Part shown: positions 1 to 10,500 of the stretch, piece by piece
Position numbering within the stretch: the stretch's first letter is position 1
How the letters are laid out: every line of letters starts with the position of its first letter
Assembly (NCBI GenBank): GCA_963924555.1
Contig: OZ004594.1
Span: forward strand, 1,240,001 to 1,304,000
From: Crambe crambe
Taxonomy: Eukaryota > Porifera > Demospongiae > Poecilosclerida > Crambeidae
DNA: 64,000 bases
Direction: 5' to 3'
Position numbers and translations under genes: made by a program
Notes under the pieces: model-generated
Told to the model about the DNA's origin: nothing
Databases searched by the model: none
The model's input: the letters and a program-made list of their open reading frames with translations, nothing else

Positions 1-1479
1 AAGAATTTGGCCCATTATTGGAAATCAGCCTTGGTGCCTTGGGAAACTGCCCCCAAGATGATCATAAGTGAATTCTAGGCATTCAGGATCATCAGAGCAT
101 TAAGTTGTAGCTAATGGAAAGGTTTACATAAGCAAAGACATTTGATATATGCTCAGCTGGTCACACAGAGTACCAGGTAATGAGACTGATTATCGCGTGC
201 AATTCCTTATCAACTTCCATAAGCAGGAGCCTTTACTATTATTGAATTGAGAAGGTGGGCAGCTGATCAATGACTCGTCACTGAACACATTGAGGTCATG
301 GAGTCCAACAATGAGTTGCCCAGATAAAGACTGCTGGTGAGCTTTTGTTAATCACTAATGGTCCATAATGCCTAAACATCTGGCTAATTGACTGGAGCTG
401 TAAAATCAATGGGAAGCCTTTTGTTTTTAGGTCAAACGGTCCCTACAGAGAGAGAGAGAGAGAGATCTCTAGGTCTGACGCTATGTTCATACATGCATAA
501 ACCATTTTCTCATAAGCGTCTTTACTTGCCTGAACGTTATCATCGCTGAGTATGAGAGGTTTGAGAGGCTGCAGGTAACCAAGTATGTCAGGAAACTGAG
601 TCCTGTGGAAGAAGAAGAAGAGGAAGAAGGAGAAGGAAAAAAAGAAGAAGACGAAGAAGGAGAAGGAGAAGAAGAAGAAGAAGAAGAAGAAGAAGAAGAA
701 AGAAGCAGTAAGTGAGATAAATGATATTGAAATATTAGGATGTCACAAAGTGCAAAAAATAGCTTATGCAATGCTATGAAATATGAGATGCATGGGTGTC
801 TGTCTCTCTGCCCCATACATCTGTAACCAGCATACTAATATGACTGTGTTTGCAAATGAGTAATGCTTAGGATGACATCAGTGAAAGCCCTTATCAAATA
901 TCGGACTGCAGAGTCTCTGTGGCCAGGGTGCAGCTAACCCTGAAACCAACATACTGGGAACATCCCACATGTGGTCTCATGGGAGCTAAAAAATACCAAG
1001 AAAGGATTTTTTTATAATTAATAGGTTAATTGTCACTATGGTGTCTAATCATTTGGTGGTGCTGAAGGTCGAAAATCATAATAGGTAACTTGTCACCATG
1101 GACTCTGGTTTCCATATCATCTGGAATGAAGGCTTAATAAGGTATACTCCTGTGCTTATTCATGCATACTGCTTTTTCATAAAGGTCATTGGGGTGGCCT
1201 ACCCCCAATTTTCACCATGAATTAACTCCAATAAAATGCCGCCATAACTTTTAAGGGTATTATGGTTGCTAAGCAGCGTTCAATACGGTCTTATTTAGAG
1301 GCTGTGAAAACAATCGCAAGCAGGGGAATTCCACCTTACTACTCTGAAGTATCCCAAATTAGGTGACTACATGTAACAACCTGTGGTCACCAAAGGGAGT
1401 AGCCTATTGGGGGAGGGGGAAGTTCAGCTGTTTTGGGGGGGGGAAGCTTCCCCTGCATCCCCCCCCCCCCCCTAGATGA
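1..1479. other. Sparse region, no supported gene
   Basis: I see no convincing coding exon here. It holds a short GA run near 450 and a long GAA microsatellite (607-702). The serine-rich antisense reading frame over that microsatellite is an artefact of the repeat. Near 1420-1475 there are G- and C-homopolymer runs. The region could be the 3' flank of the minus-strand exons that begin at about 1480. Confidence 0.6.
607..702. repeat. GAA microsatellite
   Basis: Imperfect GAA/AAG triplet repeat with a purine-only strand. The run is seen directly in the sequence. On the other strand it reads as a poly-serine frame, which I do not treat as a gene. Confidence 0.9.
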
Positions 1480-2069
1480 AACCCTGTGCAAGTCTGAGAG
1501 AGAAACTTCATATAAGGTTAATACATACTTTAATGTTGCTACATCTTGACTGTAATACATGTAAGGTCCTCTGTCCTTGCTCCCCTGAGGATTATCCTGG
1601 AAAAGAGAAGTTACATTCCTCAAACCTTCAGTTAGATAAACAGGCATTTCCTCAAGTGGAATACTATAAATATTTCCAATAGTGATATATTCAGTGATGG
1701 CGCCTGTAATAATCACCTTACCCGGTAGTAATAGAGTTTTGCTCCTATAATATTATTTTATTATTTTCACATGCACACCTTACCCACTGGAGGATCTTGG
1801 CAATGGTGGTGTTGACCTTAAGATTGAAGTCCTCCCACTTCTCCCCCAACACCAGTGGCTCTAATGGCTTGTCGTCATGGAAAGTGATAAAGGATCGTTT
1901 GTCTTCCTGCATGTGAGCCCATAATAATATGATACAAGATGGCATCTCCTTCATTACTCACCTGACGATGAGCTGATATTATTTTGAGTTTCTTGTCCAG
2001 GAAGGCTGTGGTGAAAGCTTTCCTTGCTGGCCAGCTGTGGAAAGACATACCATCCACTATAAAGTGCAC
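1480..2069 (-). CDS. Exons of an unidentified minus-strand gene
   Basis: Several minus-strand segments read like real protein and are bounded by splice sites. One segment contains VHFIVDGMSFHSWPARKAF and LDKKLKIISAHRQ (about 1960-2069). The next contains SFITFHDDKPLEPLVLGEKW and VNTTIAKILQW and ends at a GTAAGG donor near 1778. A micro-exon sits at about 1729-1750. A further segment (about 1480-1705) contains YITIGNIYSIPLEEMPVYL and YSQDVATLKYVLTLYEVSL. I do not recognise the family. Both ends are unresolved. The exons may belong to the same transcript as the membrane-anchor reading frame at 3202-3456, but the sequence between them (2070-3200) gives only weak candidate exons, for example around 2290-2404. 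Confidence 0.4.
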
Positions 2070-2404
2070 ACTCTCTATGTAAAAGGCTTAAACAGTTGGT
2101 GCTAATTAGAAGAGAGAGCTTGTGTGTTTGAAATCACTTAAAAGAAGTACTTGCTAAAACCTTATTAATTACTCATAATGTAACAGAAAATTACTCCAGT
2201 GGCCAGGGTGATTGGCATATGTGCATGCAGTTGAAAGCAGGCTCCCCTTTTCCCCCACTCCCTCTGCGAGAGCGGGAGCCTGGGTAGGCTAAATTGTAAG
2301 CTGTTTTGGATAAAGCATACACAAATGAAGCACGTTTCTGTTAGCATGATGAACCTTAGCTTGTCATCTATGTGATCTGAGCAGACTCTGTCTTGGAATC
2401 GCAA

Positions 2405-3200
2405 GACTCCCCCTACTCTAAGGTGAAATTAGCTGTATTCAATGTCAGGTAATCATTGTGGCGACGATAACTAAACACGATACGCTAGTCCAATAACAGC
2501 CGTCTCTAATGAATAGACCACTGAAATTCAATTATGGAGAGGGATTAATTACCTCAAAGCAGGGAGGAGTAGTATTCTGTTACAAATTGCCGCCCATGCC
2601 GTCTCCATGCATGTTCCATGCATGCGTACCAGTAACCACTCCTAACCAAACGTGCATGTTAAGGTTCATATTACCTGTCTGCAACTGTTCCTGTGAGTAT
2701 TAAAGGAGTCCTCTTTTCAGCAATATCCCTTAATAATTAAAAAAAAAAAAAAGATTTAATAGAGAATTTGATGCTGCATTGGTTCATGGAAAGATGATAT
2801 GTGGTGTTTGTTAACATTGTATGTGTGCAAGGAAATAGCTAAAAGAGTTTGCTGCCCTTACATAGGATCTCTTGATGTGCAACTTCAGAACCAGCTAGGA
2901 GAAATGTTTAATTAAAGGCCAGTCACCTGTATTTTAACTTGCCAATCTTCTGACATGGCACAATTGCTACTTGTCCTTCAAGGATATCTGTGCGATTATG
3001 ACAAAATTAATATTTATAAAGCAATATCTATTACTACGTTTATCATCAAATTTCCGTGAGGGAGGGAGGTCACAATACTACTTTGGATAACCAAGCCTAC
3101 ATGTACTTGTAAAATGCTGAAGCCTTTACCAGGTTATTTAAAATTCAATATTTTGACAAAGTCGGATGAGGGAGGTGACAATGAACTTAAGTTTGCTTGG
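2405..3200. other. AT-rich stretch without a recognisable gene
   Basis: No long or family-matching frame is visible. It has a poly-A run near 2738-2752. It may be intron of the unidentified minus-strand gene. Confidence 0.45.
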
Positions 3201-3201
3201 C

Positions 3202-3456
3202 TTAATCAGGATATACATCTCTGATCACTTTCAAATCAACTACAGGAGGGGATAGGGTGCGGGGGCCCGGGAGTATTAGTGGGTGTGTCAGTACAGTCCA
3301 CACACCATCTGTTTCTATTCTGAATGATGGTGTTCTCCAGAGTACAGCTGTAACTACTACACAGATGCAGAGAATGGCAGAGAGTACTGGAACATATCTC
3401 CCACTCCCAGTAGCGACAGAGCTTCCAGTACGATTCCTCTTCTTCTGCTTCTGCAT
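3202..3456 (-). CDS. Small single-pass membrane protein or first exon of a type II membrane protein
   Basis: The 84-codon frame begins with ATG at 3456. It opens with a basic, hydrophilic segment (MQKQKKRNRTG), followed by one hydrophobic span (about residues 22-41, VPVLSAILCICVVVTAVLW) and a proline-rich remainder. That is the layout of a signal-anchor (type II) protein. A possible donor (GTATAT) lies just before the stop codon, so this may be exon 1 of a longer gene whose later exons lie at lower coordinates. An ETS-like and an NRF1-like motif lie 30-65 bp upstream of the ATG, which supports a real 5' end. Function unknown. Confidence 0.45.
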   Translation of the reverse strand: MQKQKKRNRTGSSVATGSGRYVPVLSAILCICVVVTAVLWRTPSFRIETDGVWTVLTHPLILPGPRTLSPPVVDLKVIRDVYPD

Positions 3457-3486
3457 CTCTTAATCTTGCACTCTCAGCGTTTTTTA

Positions 3487-3522
3487 ACCGGAAGTAAACA
3501 TAAAAATACACGCATGCGCAGT
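3487..3522 (-). promoter_or_regulatory. Promoter motifs: ETS-like plus NRF1-like palindrome
   Basis: ACCGGAAGTA (3487-3496) matches the ETS/GABP consensus and ACGCATGCGCA (3510-3520) matches the NRF1 palindrome. They sit directly upstream of the minus-strand ATG at 3456, a typical arrangement for a housekeeping CpG-type promoter. Confidence 0.45.
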
Positions 3523-3609
3523 AACATTAGATCCGGTCTAAAGTCTTGTGATAAAAACAGAAGCATACAACAATACATATTTATACTGAATATAAGGTCA
3601 GTTCAAACT

Positions 3610-4467
3610 TCATGTCTTGTTCTTGACAGGTTTGGCCATCTTTTTCCTCAATTTCCTGTTCTTTTCCAGTATCTTATTTCTTCTTCCTTCAGATTTGCCC
3701 CCTCCACCACACGTCACCTCAACATTGATGTGCTTCCCCTGCAGGCGACTGCGATGGAACTTGAGGGCATTCTGCATCACTTTGTCACTGTTCAGTTCCA
3801 GAAAGCCGCAACCTTTTGAATTTCCTGAGTCTTTGTGAGTGAGTAAGCGAAATTCGACAATGGGCACTCCTTTTTTCTGGAAATGAGAAACAACATCTTC
3901 TTGAGAGGCAGATTTGGGCACGTTTCCCACAAAGAGGAGGTAACGCTTCTTTTTTGTGGATTTCTTTGCTTGACTTTCACTAATAATTTGTCCTCCGCCA
4001 ACAACTCCGCGTTGTTCTTCAGTCTCTGAATCACTCTCATTGTCAGTCGACAGTGACTGTACAGCAGAGGGATTTTTTGAGTGAGGTATCAGTGTTGTTT
4101 TCTCCTTCTGACTAGAAATAAAACCTCTACTGGACACTTGAGTATCACCAATTAAAGCTGGCTTCTTATTGGAGGAGTCTGTTGCCGTTTTCTTCTTCCT
4201 AGGCAAGTCTGCTATTGTTTTCTTTTTCCTAGGAAGGTCTGTTACTACTGTCTCCTCGATTTTCTGCTCTGACACATCTATGTCCAAGAATATACACTTT
4301 AATCCAGATAGTGGTATCATAAAAAGGCAATGAAACCTTTTTTTCTTTTTTTCTTCAGCTGATCCTTCCAAAATCTAATATGATAAACATCATGAATGAG
4401 TAATAAAGTAAGCTAAATTATCATACTTCAGCCTTCTTTCTTTTCTGGCCATATCTTGAGATGCCAT
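3610..4467 (-). CDS. Nop6-like nucleolar RRM protein
   Basis: Three exons join in frame: 4467-4427, 4374-4337 and 4277-3610, giving 248 residues that start MASQDMARKERRLKFWK. The N-terminal half is lysine- and acid-rich and low in complexity, with repeated PRKKKT blocks. An RRM follows: RNP2-like LLFVGNVP and RNP1-like KGCGFLEL are both visible. The C-terminus carries GGGGKSEGRRNKILEKN, a tail seen in the Nop6 group of RRM proteins. In yeast, Nop6 acts in early small-subunit ribosome assembly in the nucleolus, so the same role is inferred here. The very short first exon places the start. A simple single-exon start at 4371 would be wrong because it lies after a splice acceptor. Confidence 0.75.
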
Positions 4468-4547
4468 GCATGCAGTGGTAATCTATCTGGGCCTACCCTT
4501 TACCATATTGCGAATTGCAACCTCTAACTCTGTTTACCCTTTACCTC

Positions 4548-5606
4548 ATGGCAACTTCAGGCGGTCTCTTCGAAAGCAGTGACTGCTCATTATGGAGAGC
4601 TGCTCTGGCAAGCTATCCCTCCGTGTTGGAGAGGAAAGGAGCTGAAAGCAGGAGCAAAAAATCCAAAAGCAAAGTAGAAGACCTCCTTCAGCTGGATCTA
4701 TGGTATAAGAGATAGGGTATATAAATGGGTAGTCTATCCACCACATTTATAACTGTGCAGGTATCAACACACACTGCCAGAGTTAATTTCAAGTAGGGAA
4801 AAACCTCACTTGACTCATGCGGAATTGATCAAACTGATGAAATGGAAGCTGACAGTAAAATACTTCTTTTTTCCAAGTCTTGCTAATTATCATCTGTAAT
4901 TTAGCGAGGGAAGTTCAGGCCTCGACTGACTGAACTGGTGCAGCAGAACCAGCCTGACGAAGTTGAGAAGGTGACACAGGAGGCATTTGAGATGCTACCC
5001 AAGTTGGAAGCAGCTGTCAAACATCTCTGCAAACTTAAAGCCGTAGGTCCAGCCACTGCATCAGGTACACATGCATATGTGAGGTGACCTTTTTTATTCA
5101 CAAAGTACAAGAAGTCAGTGGTACCTGCTTTACATCCCAGCCCTTGACTATCAAATTTATATTCTGGCATAGTTGACTAGGGATATGGTAAAGGATTGAC
5201 TATGCCAGACTACTATACTATAACCATAATACCGTTTTCTTTCACCTCCCTTCCCTCCTCAGCTGTGCTCTGTGCCTTCTCCCCTCAGCTAGCACCTTTT
5301 ATGGCAGATGAGTCTGTGCTGAGTATCCCAGGACTGGGAAAACTGGAATACAACATCAAGCATTACATGGCATATGCTGTGAAAACCAGAGAGAAAGTGA
5401 AAGAACTGAACGAGTTAGAGAAGGCGAAGACGGCTAAGATTTGGACAGCCCACAATGTTGAACTTGCACTTTGGACTTACTATTTCGCTCAGAAGTATGA
5501 CATTGAGATCTCAGAAGCAAACAAGAGTGAATCTGAAAACACCGAAACTAACCCAAGTGAGCTCCCACCACCACCAAAAAGAATGAAAAAAGACACGAGT
5601 CATTAA
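4548..5606 (+). CDS. Conserved uncharacterised protein with a helix-hairpin-helix-like motif
   Basis: Four exons join in frame: 4548-4702, 4797-4854, 4905-5064 and 5263-5606, giving 238 residues. The 58 bp second exon encodes a helix-rich stretch (LTHAELIKLMKWKLT) that runs into RGKFRPRL. Residues around LCKLKAVGPATASAVL resemble the hairpin of HhH/HhH-GPD DNA-binding folds, followed by SPQLAPFMADESV and a long C-terminal helical region ending in a charged tail. I recognise the overall pattern as a widespread eukaryotic protein of unknown function. No catalytic lysine of a DNA glycosylase could be assigned. The gene ends about 60 bp from the convergent DPH7 gene. Confidence 0.7.
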
Positions 5607-5666
5607 ATTGTGACTATTTAGTTTGAAGTGCATATGATCAGCTAAGCTGAAATGAAAGACAAGTTG

Positions 5667-7294
5667 CTAATCTTTATTTTGCAATGATGTAGTCCACAAG
5701 TGCAGAGAATGGTCATAAAAAGAACAGCTAGCAAGAGTAAATACATAATCTTCTTCCTTGTCGTTCTTCCTCACAGTCTCAAAACTCCTGCACCAATCAA
5801 TTCCATATGCCAGGGAATTGTGTTTGTCATACGCATCCACCACTTCAATGGGTTTTGAAGATTTCAAGTGACAGTCCACCACAGAAAAGTTGTTGTGCAT
5901 GCAAGCAGTTGATGCAATGTTCGGGAGGACATGGTTCCACTTGATCCTCCAGATTCCACCACCCAGAGACTTGTCTTTGAAGGGCTTGGACATGTTGCGA
6001 GTGTCCCATAGCAAGAGATGCTCGTCGTAGCTAGAAGGAGAAAAAATCAGTTGTAATAATCAGGGGCAGTAAACAATCACCCTGAGGGCAATACAGTGAA
6101 AACCTCCAAAATAATGGACACACTTGAGACCCCTTTGTAGATCTAGAGAGGTTGTCCTCTTTTGGAGGTTACAAAAGATTGTCCTTTGTTCTTCTTTTGG
6201 GGTGTCCTTTATCGGACACTACATTAACTACCAGCTGAGGTCAAACTTTAAATACCTACCTCCCTGATCCCAAAATATGTTCTTCACAAGGATGAATTTG
6301 CAAACTGCATACTCCCATGTTATGCCTGTGCCAGCAATGCAGTTTGTGAAATGAGAACTATATACCCACCATCTCTCTCACCATCTGCTGGAAAGGCAGG
6401 GTCTGGAAGTGCCTACTCTCAAGTCCCACTGATGAAGTTTGCTGTCATCTCCCCCAGAAAAGATTATCTCACTTCCATGCCCAAAGCACACAATCCATGC
6501 TTCATAAGTGTGAGCTTTCCAAACCTCTTTCAGGTTAAGTCCTGCTTCACACACTTCTATCACTCCTATCTGTCCCAGCGAATCACTAACAGCTACTGAA
6601 CTGACGAATAAAAAAATGTCTTGCTCTGCACTATACTGAGTTATAGTCTTATGGACCACACTTACTAACTTGGTTTGTTTTCCCCAGTCTAGAGACAGGC
6701 AGAGTTGGAGAGAATCTCCTTTTGCACCATCTCTCGCTACTAACTCCACATTGCCAAGGTCACTGAGAAGCAGCTGTGTTGAAGTAAAACCAGTATGCAC
6801 CCACATTAACTATGAAATTGCTAATATCATATGCTTATTATCTCTTACTTCATTTTTCACTTGTTCCAGCTGAAGAAAACAAACTGATCCACAAGATGTA
6901 GCAGTAGATAACACACTTTTCTCTGCAATGGACTTCCTACACACACACAATAGGGTCATGTAGCAGAATTGCATCCCTTCCCCTCCCTCTCTACCATTTC
7001 ATGTCCAAATTTCCAGATAAATAACTCTTGGTTTCTTCCTTTAAAATCCTAGATAGTCTGCAATAGAAATAATAATTTAGCCAACAAAGCACACGAAAAA
7101 TTATATAGAGCTAACTTTGAACCATCCCACTTGAATAGTGTTAAGGATCCCAGTCTAGTACTATCTTCCTTATTCAGTTGATAGGTACCACATCCTAAAA
7201 TTGCCTCTAGTCCAGCAGTAGGACACCATTCCACTGAATCTGCAGTGAGTACTGTATCAAAACCTTCAAGCATTATTATTACATTGACACGCAT
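5667..7294 (-). CDS. DPH7: Diphthine methyltransferase (WD-repeat protein DPH7)
   Basis: DPH7 (WDR85) acts in diphthamide synthesis on elongation factor 2, removing a methyl group from the diphthine intermediate before amidation. The N-terminus (TADSVEWCP, then LGCGTYQL) matches the family start. Further exons encode DMKW near 7010, a segment at about 6850-6945 (KSVLSTATSCGSVCFLQL), the block with WKAHTYEAWIVCF and SGGDDSKLHQWDLR (6400-6800), a small exon reading HNMGVCSLQIHP with EEHILGSG (about 6255-6335), and a last exon beginning SYDEHLLLWDTRNM with GGGIWRIKW and CSFYDHSLHLW. About seven exons make a complete beta-propeller. One intron uses a GTTAGT donor (about 6668). It shares a roughly 260 bp promoter region with RBBP6 on the other strand. 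Confidence 0.93.
6089..6228. repeat. MITE-like repeat in a DPH7 intron
   Basis: The sequence contains AACCTCCAAAATAATGGACA and, further on, TCCTCTTTTGGAGGTT, so its ends are partly inverted. A related copy lies at about 33,660-33,740 and a more distant one at about 60,354-60,500. It looks like a short non-autonomous DNA element. No transposase is present. Confidence 0.5.
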
Positions 7295-7430
7295 GCGTAT
7301 AGGTTGCGCACGTGCGCTAAGAAATTTGAATTCGTTAATTAAGAATGTAGCTTGTGACTTGATTTGACCAATCAGAGCGCTACCGCGTTACGTTATCGTT
7401 TACGCTACGCTACATAAAGATGGAGTGTGT
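7270..7430. promoter_or_regulatory. Bidirectional DPH7/RBBP6 promoter
   Basis: The interval between the two divergent start codons (7294 on minus, 7554 on plus) holds ACGCATGCGT (about 7290) and TTGCGCACGTGCGC (about 7304-7317), both NRF1-like and GC-rich in an AT-rich surrounding. A CCAAT-type box (GACCAATCAGAGCG) lies at about 7366. The RBBP6 ATG is preceded by a probable 5' leader intron (GTAACC near 7470). Confidence 0.5.
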
Positions 7431-7553
7431 GCTTTCTGCTTCTTGAGCTTCTTGAGGCAATTTATCACAGGTAACCGAGTAAAATATTACTAGGTGATAA
7501 AATTTATTCTTCACTCATTTATACAGGTGTTTATTTAAGAAGGAGGGTTCAAA

Positions 7554-10500
7554 ATGTCTTGTATTCATTTCAAATTCAGCAACACTTTTGAGAACGACAA
7601 GATCAAATTTGATGGCCTCCACATCTCTCTAGGCGACCTAAAGGACGCCATTATTAAGCAGAAGAACCTCAAAGCCAATCTCTATACCCTGAAAATCATT
7701 GATTCACAGAGTAAAAAAGGTGAGTTCACCCCTTGTCAAAGACAACTCTTTCTTGTGTGGCGATGTTATTGATTTTCTCTCTGTATGTTTAGAGTATACG
7801 GACAGTCAAGAAATGCTGCCTAGGAACACATCGGTCATCGTGAGCAGAGTTCCCTTGGCTAATGCCCAGAGAATACCCAAATCAAAGTAAGTCTGTACTA
7901 AAATATCCTATTGTGCTGTATAAAATGTCAAATCTGGTTATTAATCATCTCACCCCATTCCTTTATCTCCCTCCCTCTCGTCTGTTCTTCACTGCAGGTT
8001 CAAGGACCCTACAATACCTCAATCAGTATGTGCAATCCAGCCATGCCGCTGTCTAATGTTATGTAGTCAATGTTATAAGTTATTCATGGCGCCATCATCG
8101 AGGACTCTCACCTCACAGATGATGTGGTGCCTCGAGCTACAAACTGTAGTAGACCTAGCTCAATTCAGAGAGACTCTTTTCAAAATGTCAGATTTTGCAC
8201 TTTTTATTAATATAAATTTGGCGGGTGAGAAATGTGGTATGTTTTTTTTTTCTCACGTAATGTGTTGCATGCTACTATGTCTTTGTTTCAGCAGGTTGAG
8301 TGTGTGGCCTTGTTCACCGTACAACTTTGTACAGTGTTGTCAATAGAAACTCCCTTTAATAGTCCAATTGTCCCAATACCATTGCTGTATTTTGTACTTA
8401 GGGAAGAATAGGAAGCCTCAATACTTTTAAGCTAAAGTTAGTGTTGGTAGCGTAGTCACTTCAATTCCTTCCAAAGGATTCTACTACTTCTTCCAAAATG
8501 CCGCCACCACATCTTCCTGGTACTACGGCAGTGACCCAGGACACCAGCAGCAACAAGATGCTCACTGCCGAGGAGTTGAAGAAGGTGTGTTGGAACTTTT
8601 TGCTACGACCTCGGTGTCATTTTTCCCCCATTCATTGTATCATTTCACATCTATTTCTTTGTATTGTTATTTTTATTTATTTATTTATTATTTTTTTTGT
8701 GCATGAAGGTTGTGTATTTTGAGTGTGTGTATTATTTGATGGCATGTTTTATTGTGCTTTGCAGACAGCAGATCTTGCCAGTGCCAATGCAACTGAAGAA
8801 GACAAGGTGATGGCTATGATCAGTCAGTCTGGGGAAGGTTATGAGCCTTCACAGTAAGTATTACCATGTCATCCCCCTTAATTAATTGTGATGTATCTCT
8901 AAACAAACCATTAACCACCTATTTCCCTGCATGAGTATTGTGTCAAAAGATGGAAGTCCATGGGTTGTATCAATACAAGTCATTAAGCACCAATCTCCCT
9001 GAATGAGTATCGTGTCAAAAGTTGGAAGTTCATGTGTTGTATCAATTTTGTGTAGGTATGTGTGGACTCGATCATCAGGAGGTGGAATGATGTCTGGAAT
9101 GAAGGTGAACCCCCCACCTCCTTCCTACATCTGCTATCGCTGTGGCAACCATGGACACTGGATCAAGTTTTGCCCTACCAATGGTGTAAGCTGTGATAAT
9201 AGGAATTTGGTGGTATAGCGTGAATAATAATCTTGGCCACCATGCTTCTTTATAATTATGATCAAAGCTATGCTTTCTCTCTAACACATACAGGACCCAA
9301 GTTACAATAACTATCGGTACAGAAGGTCAGTGGGGACTCCTTCTTCACAGATAGTCTCTGTCAATGAGAACGTGCCTGGAGCCATGCTGGATCGCCATGG
9401 AAAACTGGTGGTTCGAGCAGTAGACCTGTGAGTGCAGCATGAGAAGAGAGTGACCATAATGATAAAGGTTTAGTGAGCCTTTGGTTGTGGTAGATCTGAT
9501 ATCACCAATAGGGTGGAGATGATCTTATCAGTATAAGGGTATTTTTCTTGGCGTTATAATTGTTCTTGATTTTTCTAGCAAAGCAGTGCAGGACTACAAG
9601 AAGAAAAACAAGCAGCAGTCCCAAGATCAGGTCAAAGGTGAACTGGAGACGCCACCTGAACTCATCTGTAGCATTTGCAAAGAGTTGATGAAGGATGCCG
9701 TCATCATTCCTTGCTGTGGGGAGAGCTATTGCTATGACTGCATCCAGGACTACCTCTGCGAGAATGAGTTCACTTGTCCTTCATGTAAGAAGGAAAACGT
9801 CTCCCCCGACAACCTTGCCCCCAATAAGGCCCTTAGGAAGGTAATCACACTTGTGAATATTGTGCGTGGCGACCACAATATTCCATGGAGACATTCCAAT
9901 ATCCGTGGAGACATTCAGTAATATTTGTATGTTCTTCTTTTTCCCTTTTAGTCTGCCATGAATTTTCAGATGAAAGTTGCTGAGGACAAAAGTGTAGCCA
10001 TGGCTAGTGGGACTGGTTTTGTGAAGAAGCCTCCAGTCAATGTACCGGCTGTAGTGCCTCCTCCAAAGATGGCGTCCAAGTCTTCTCAGTTGTCTAACTC
10101 CGAGAGTGGAGAGAAGGCTGGACCGATAGCAGCTGCTGAGACCAAACCTGCTGTGAGTGCTACTGCAACATCGGAGTCAGAAGCAACGAAACAAGAAGCC
10201 CCCAAGTTAAATGTTGTCACGAATAGCCCTCCTGCACTGTCTACTGCAGAGCAAGATGGCAATGAAGGAACTGAAGCAGCTGAAGACAAGACCACGCTTC
10301 TTTCTGCTGATAATTCCTCCATTTTGAGTGTTTTGAAGCCAGATAAAGGGGCTAGGAGTCGAAGCGGTTCTCCAGCAAATGTGTCTAGTCCAGCTGCTGC
10401 CAAGATGACGAATGAGAAGTTGATCCCAAAGCACAGCAACTTGACCAATGCTGCAATTCCTGGAATGTTGCCAGGTAAACACCTGATGTTGGTGTGCATT

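Noticed and set aside
487..816. Antisense reading frame rich in serine
   Set aside because: It is produced by the GAA microsatellite and shows no protein-like composition outside the repeat.
10086..10499. Long antisense frames over the RBBP6 exons, also at 11130-11405 and 12612-13124
   Set aside because: They lie opposite well-supported RBBP6 exons and show only the low-complexity complement of RS/KE codons.
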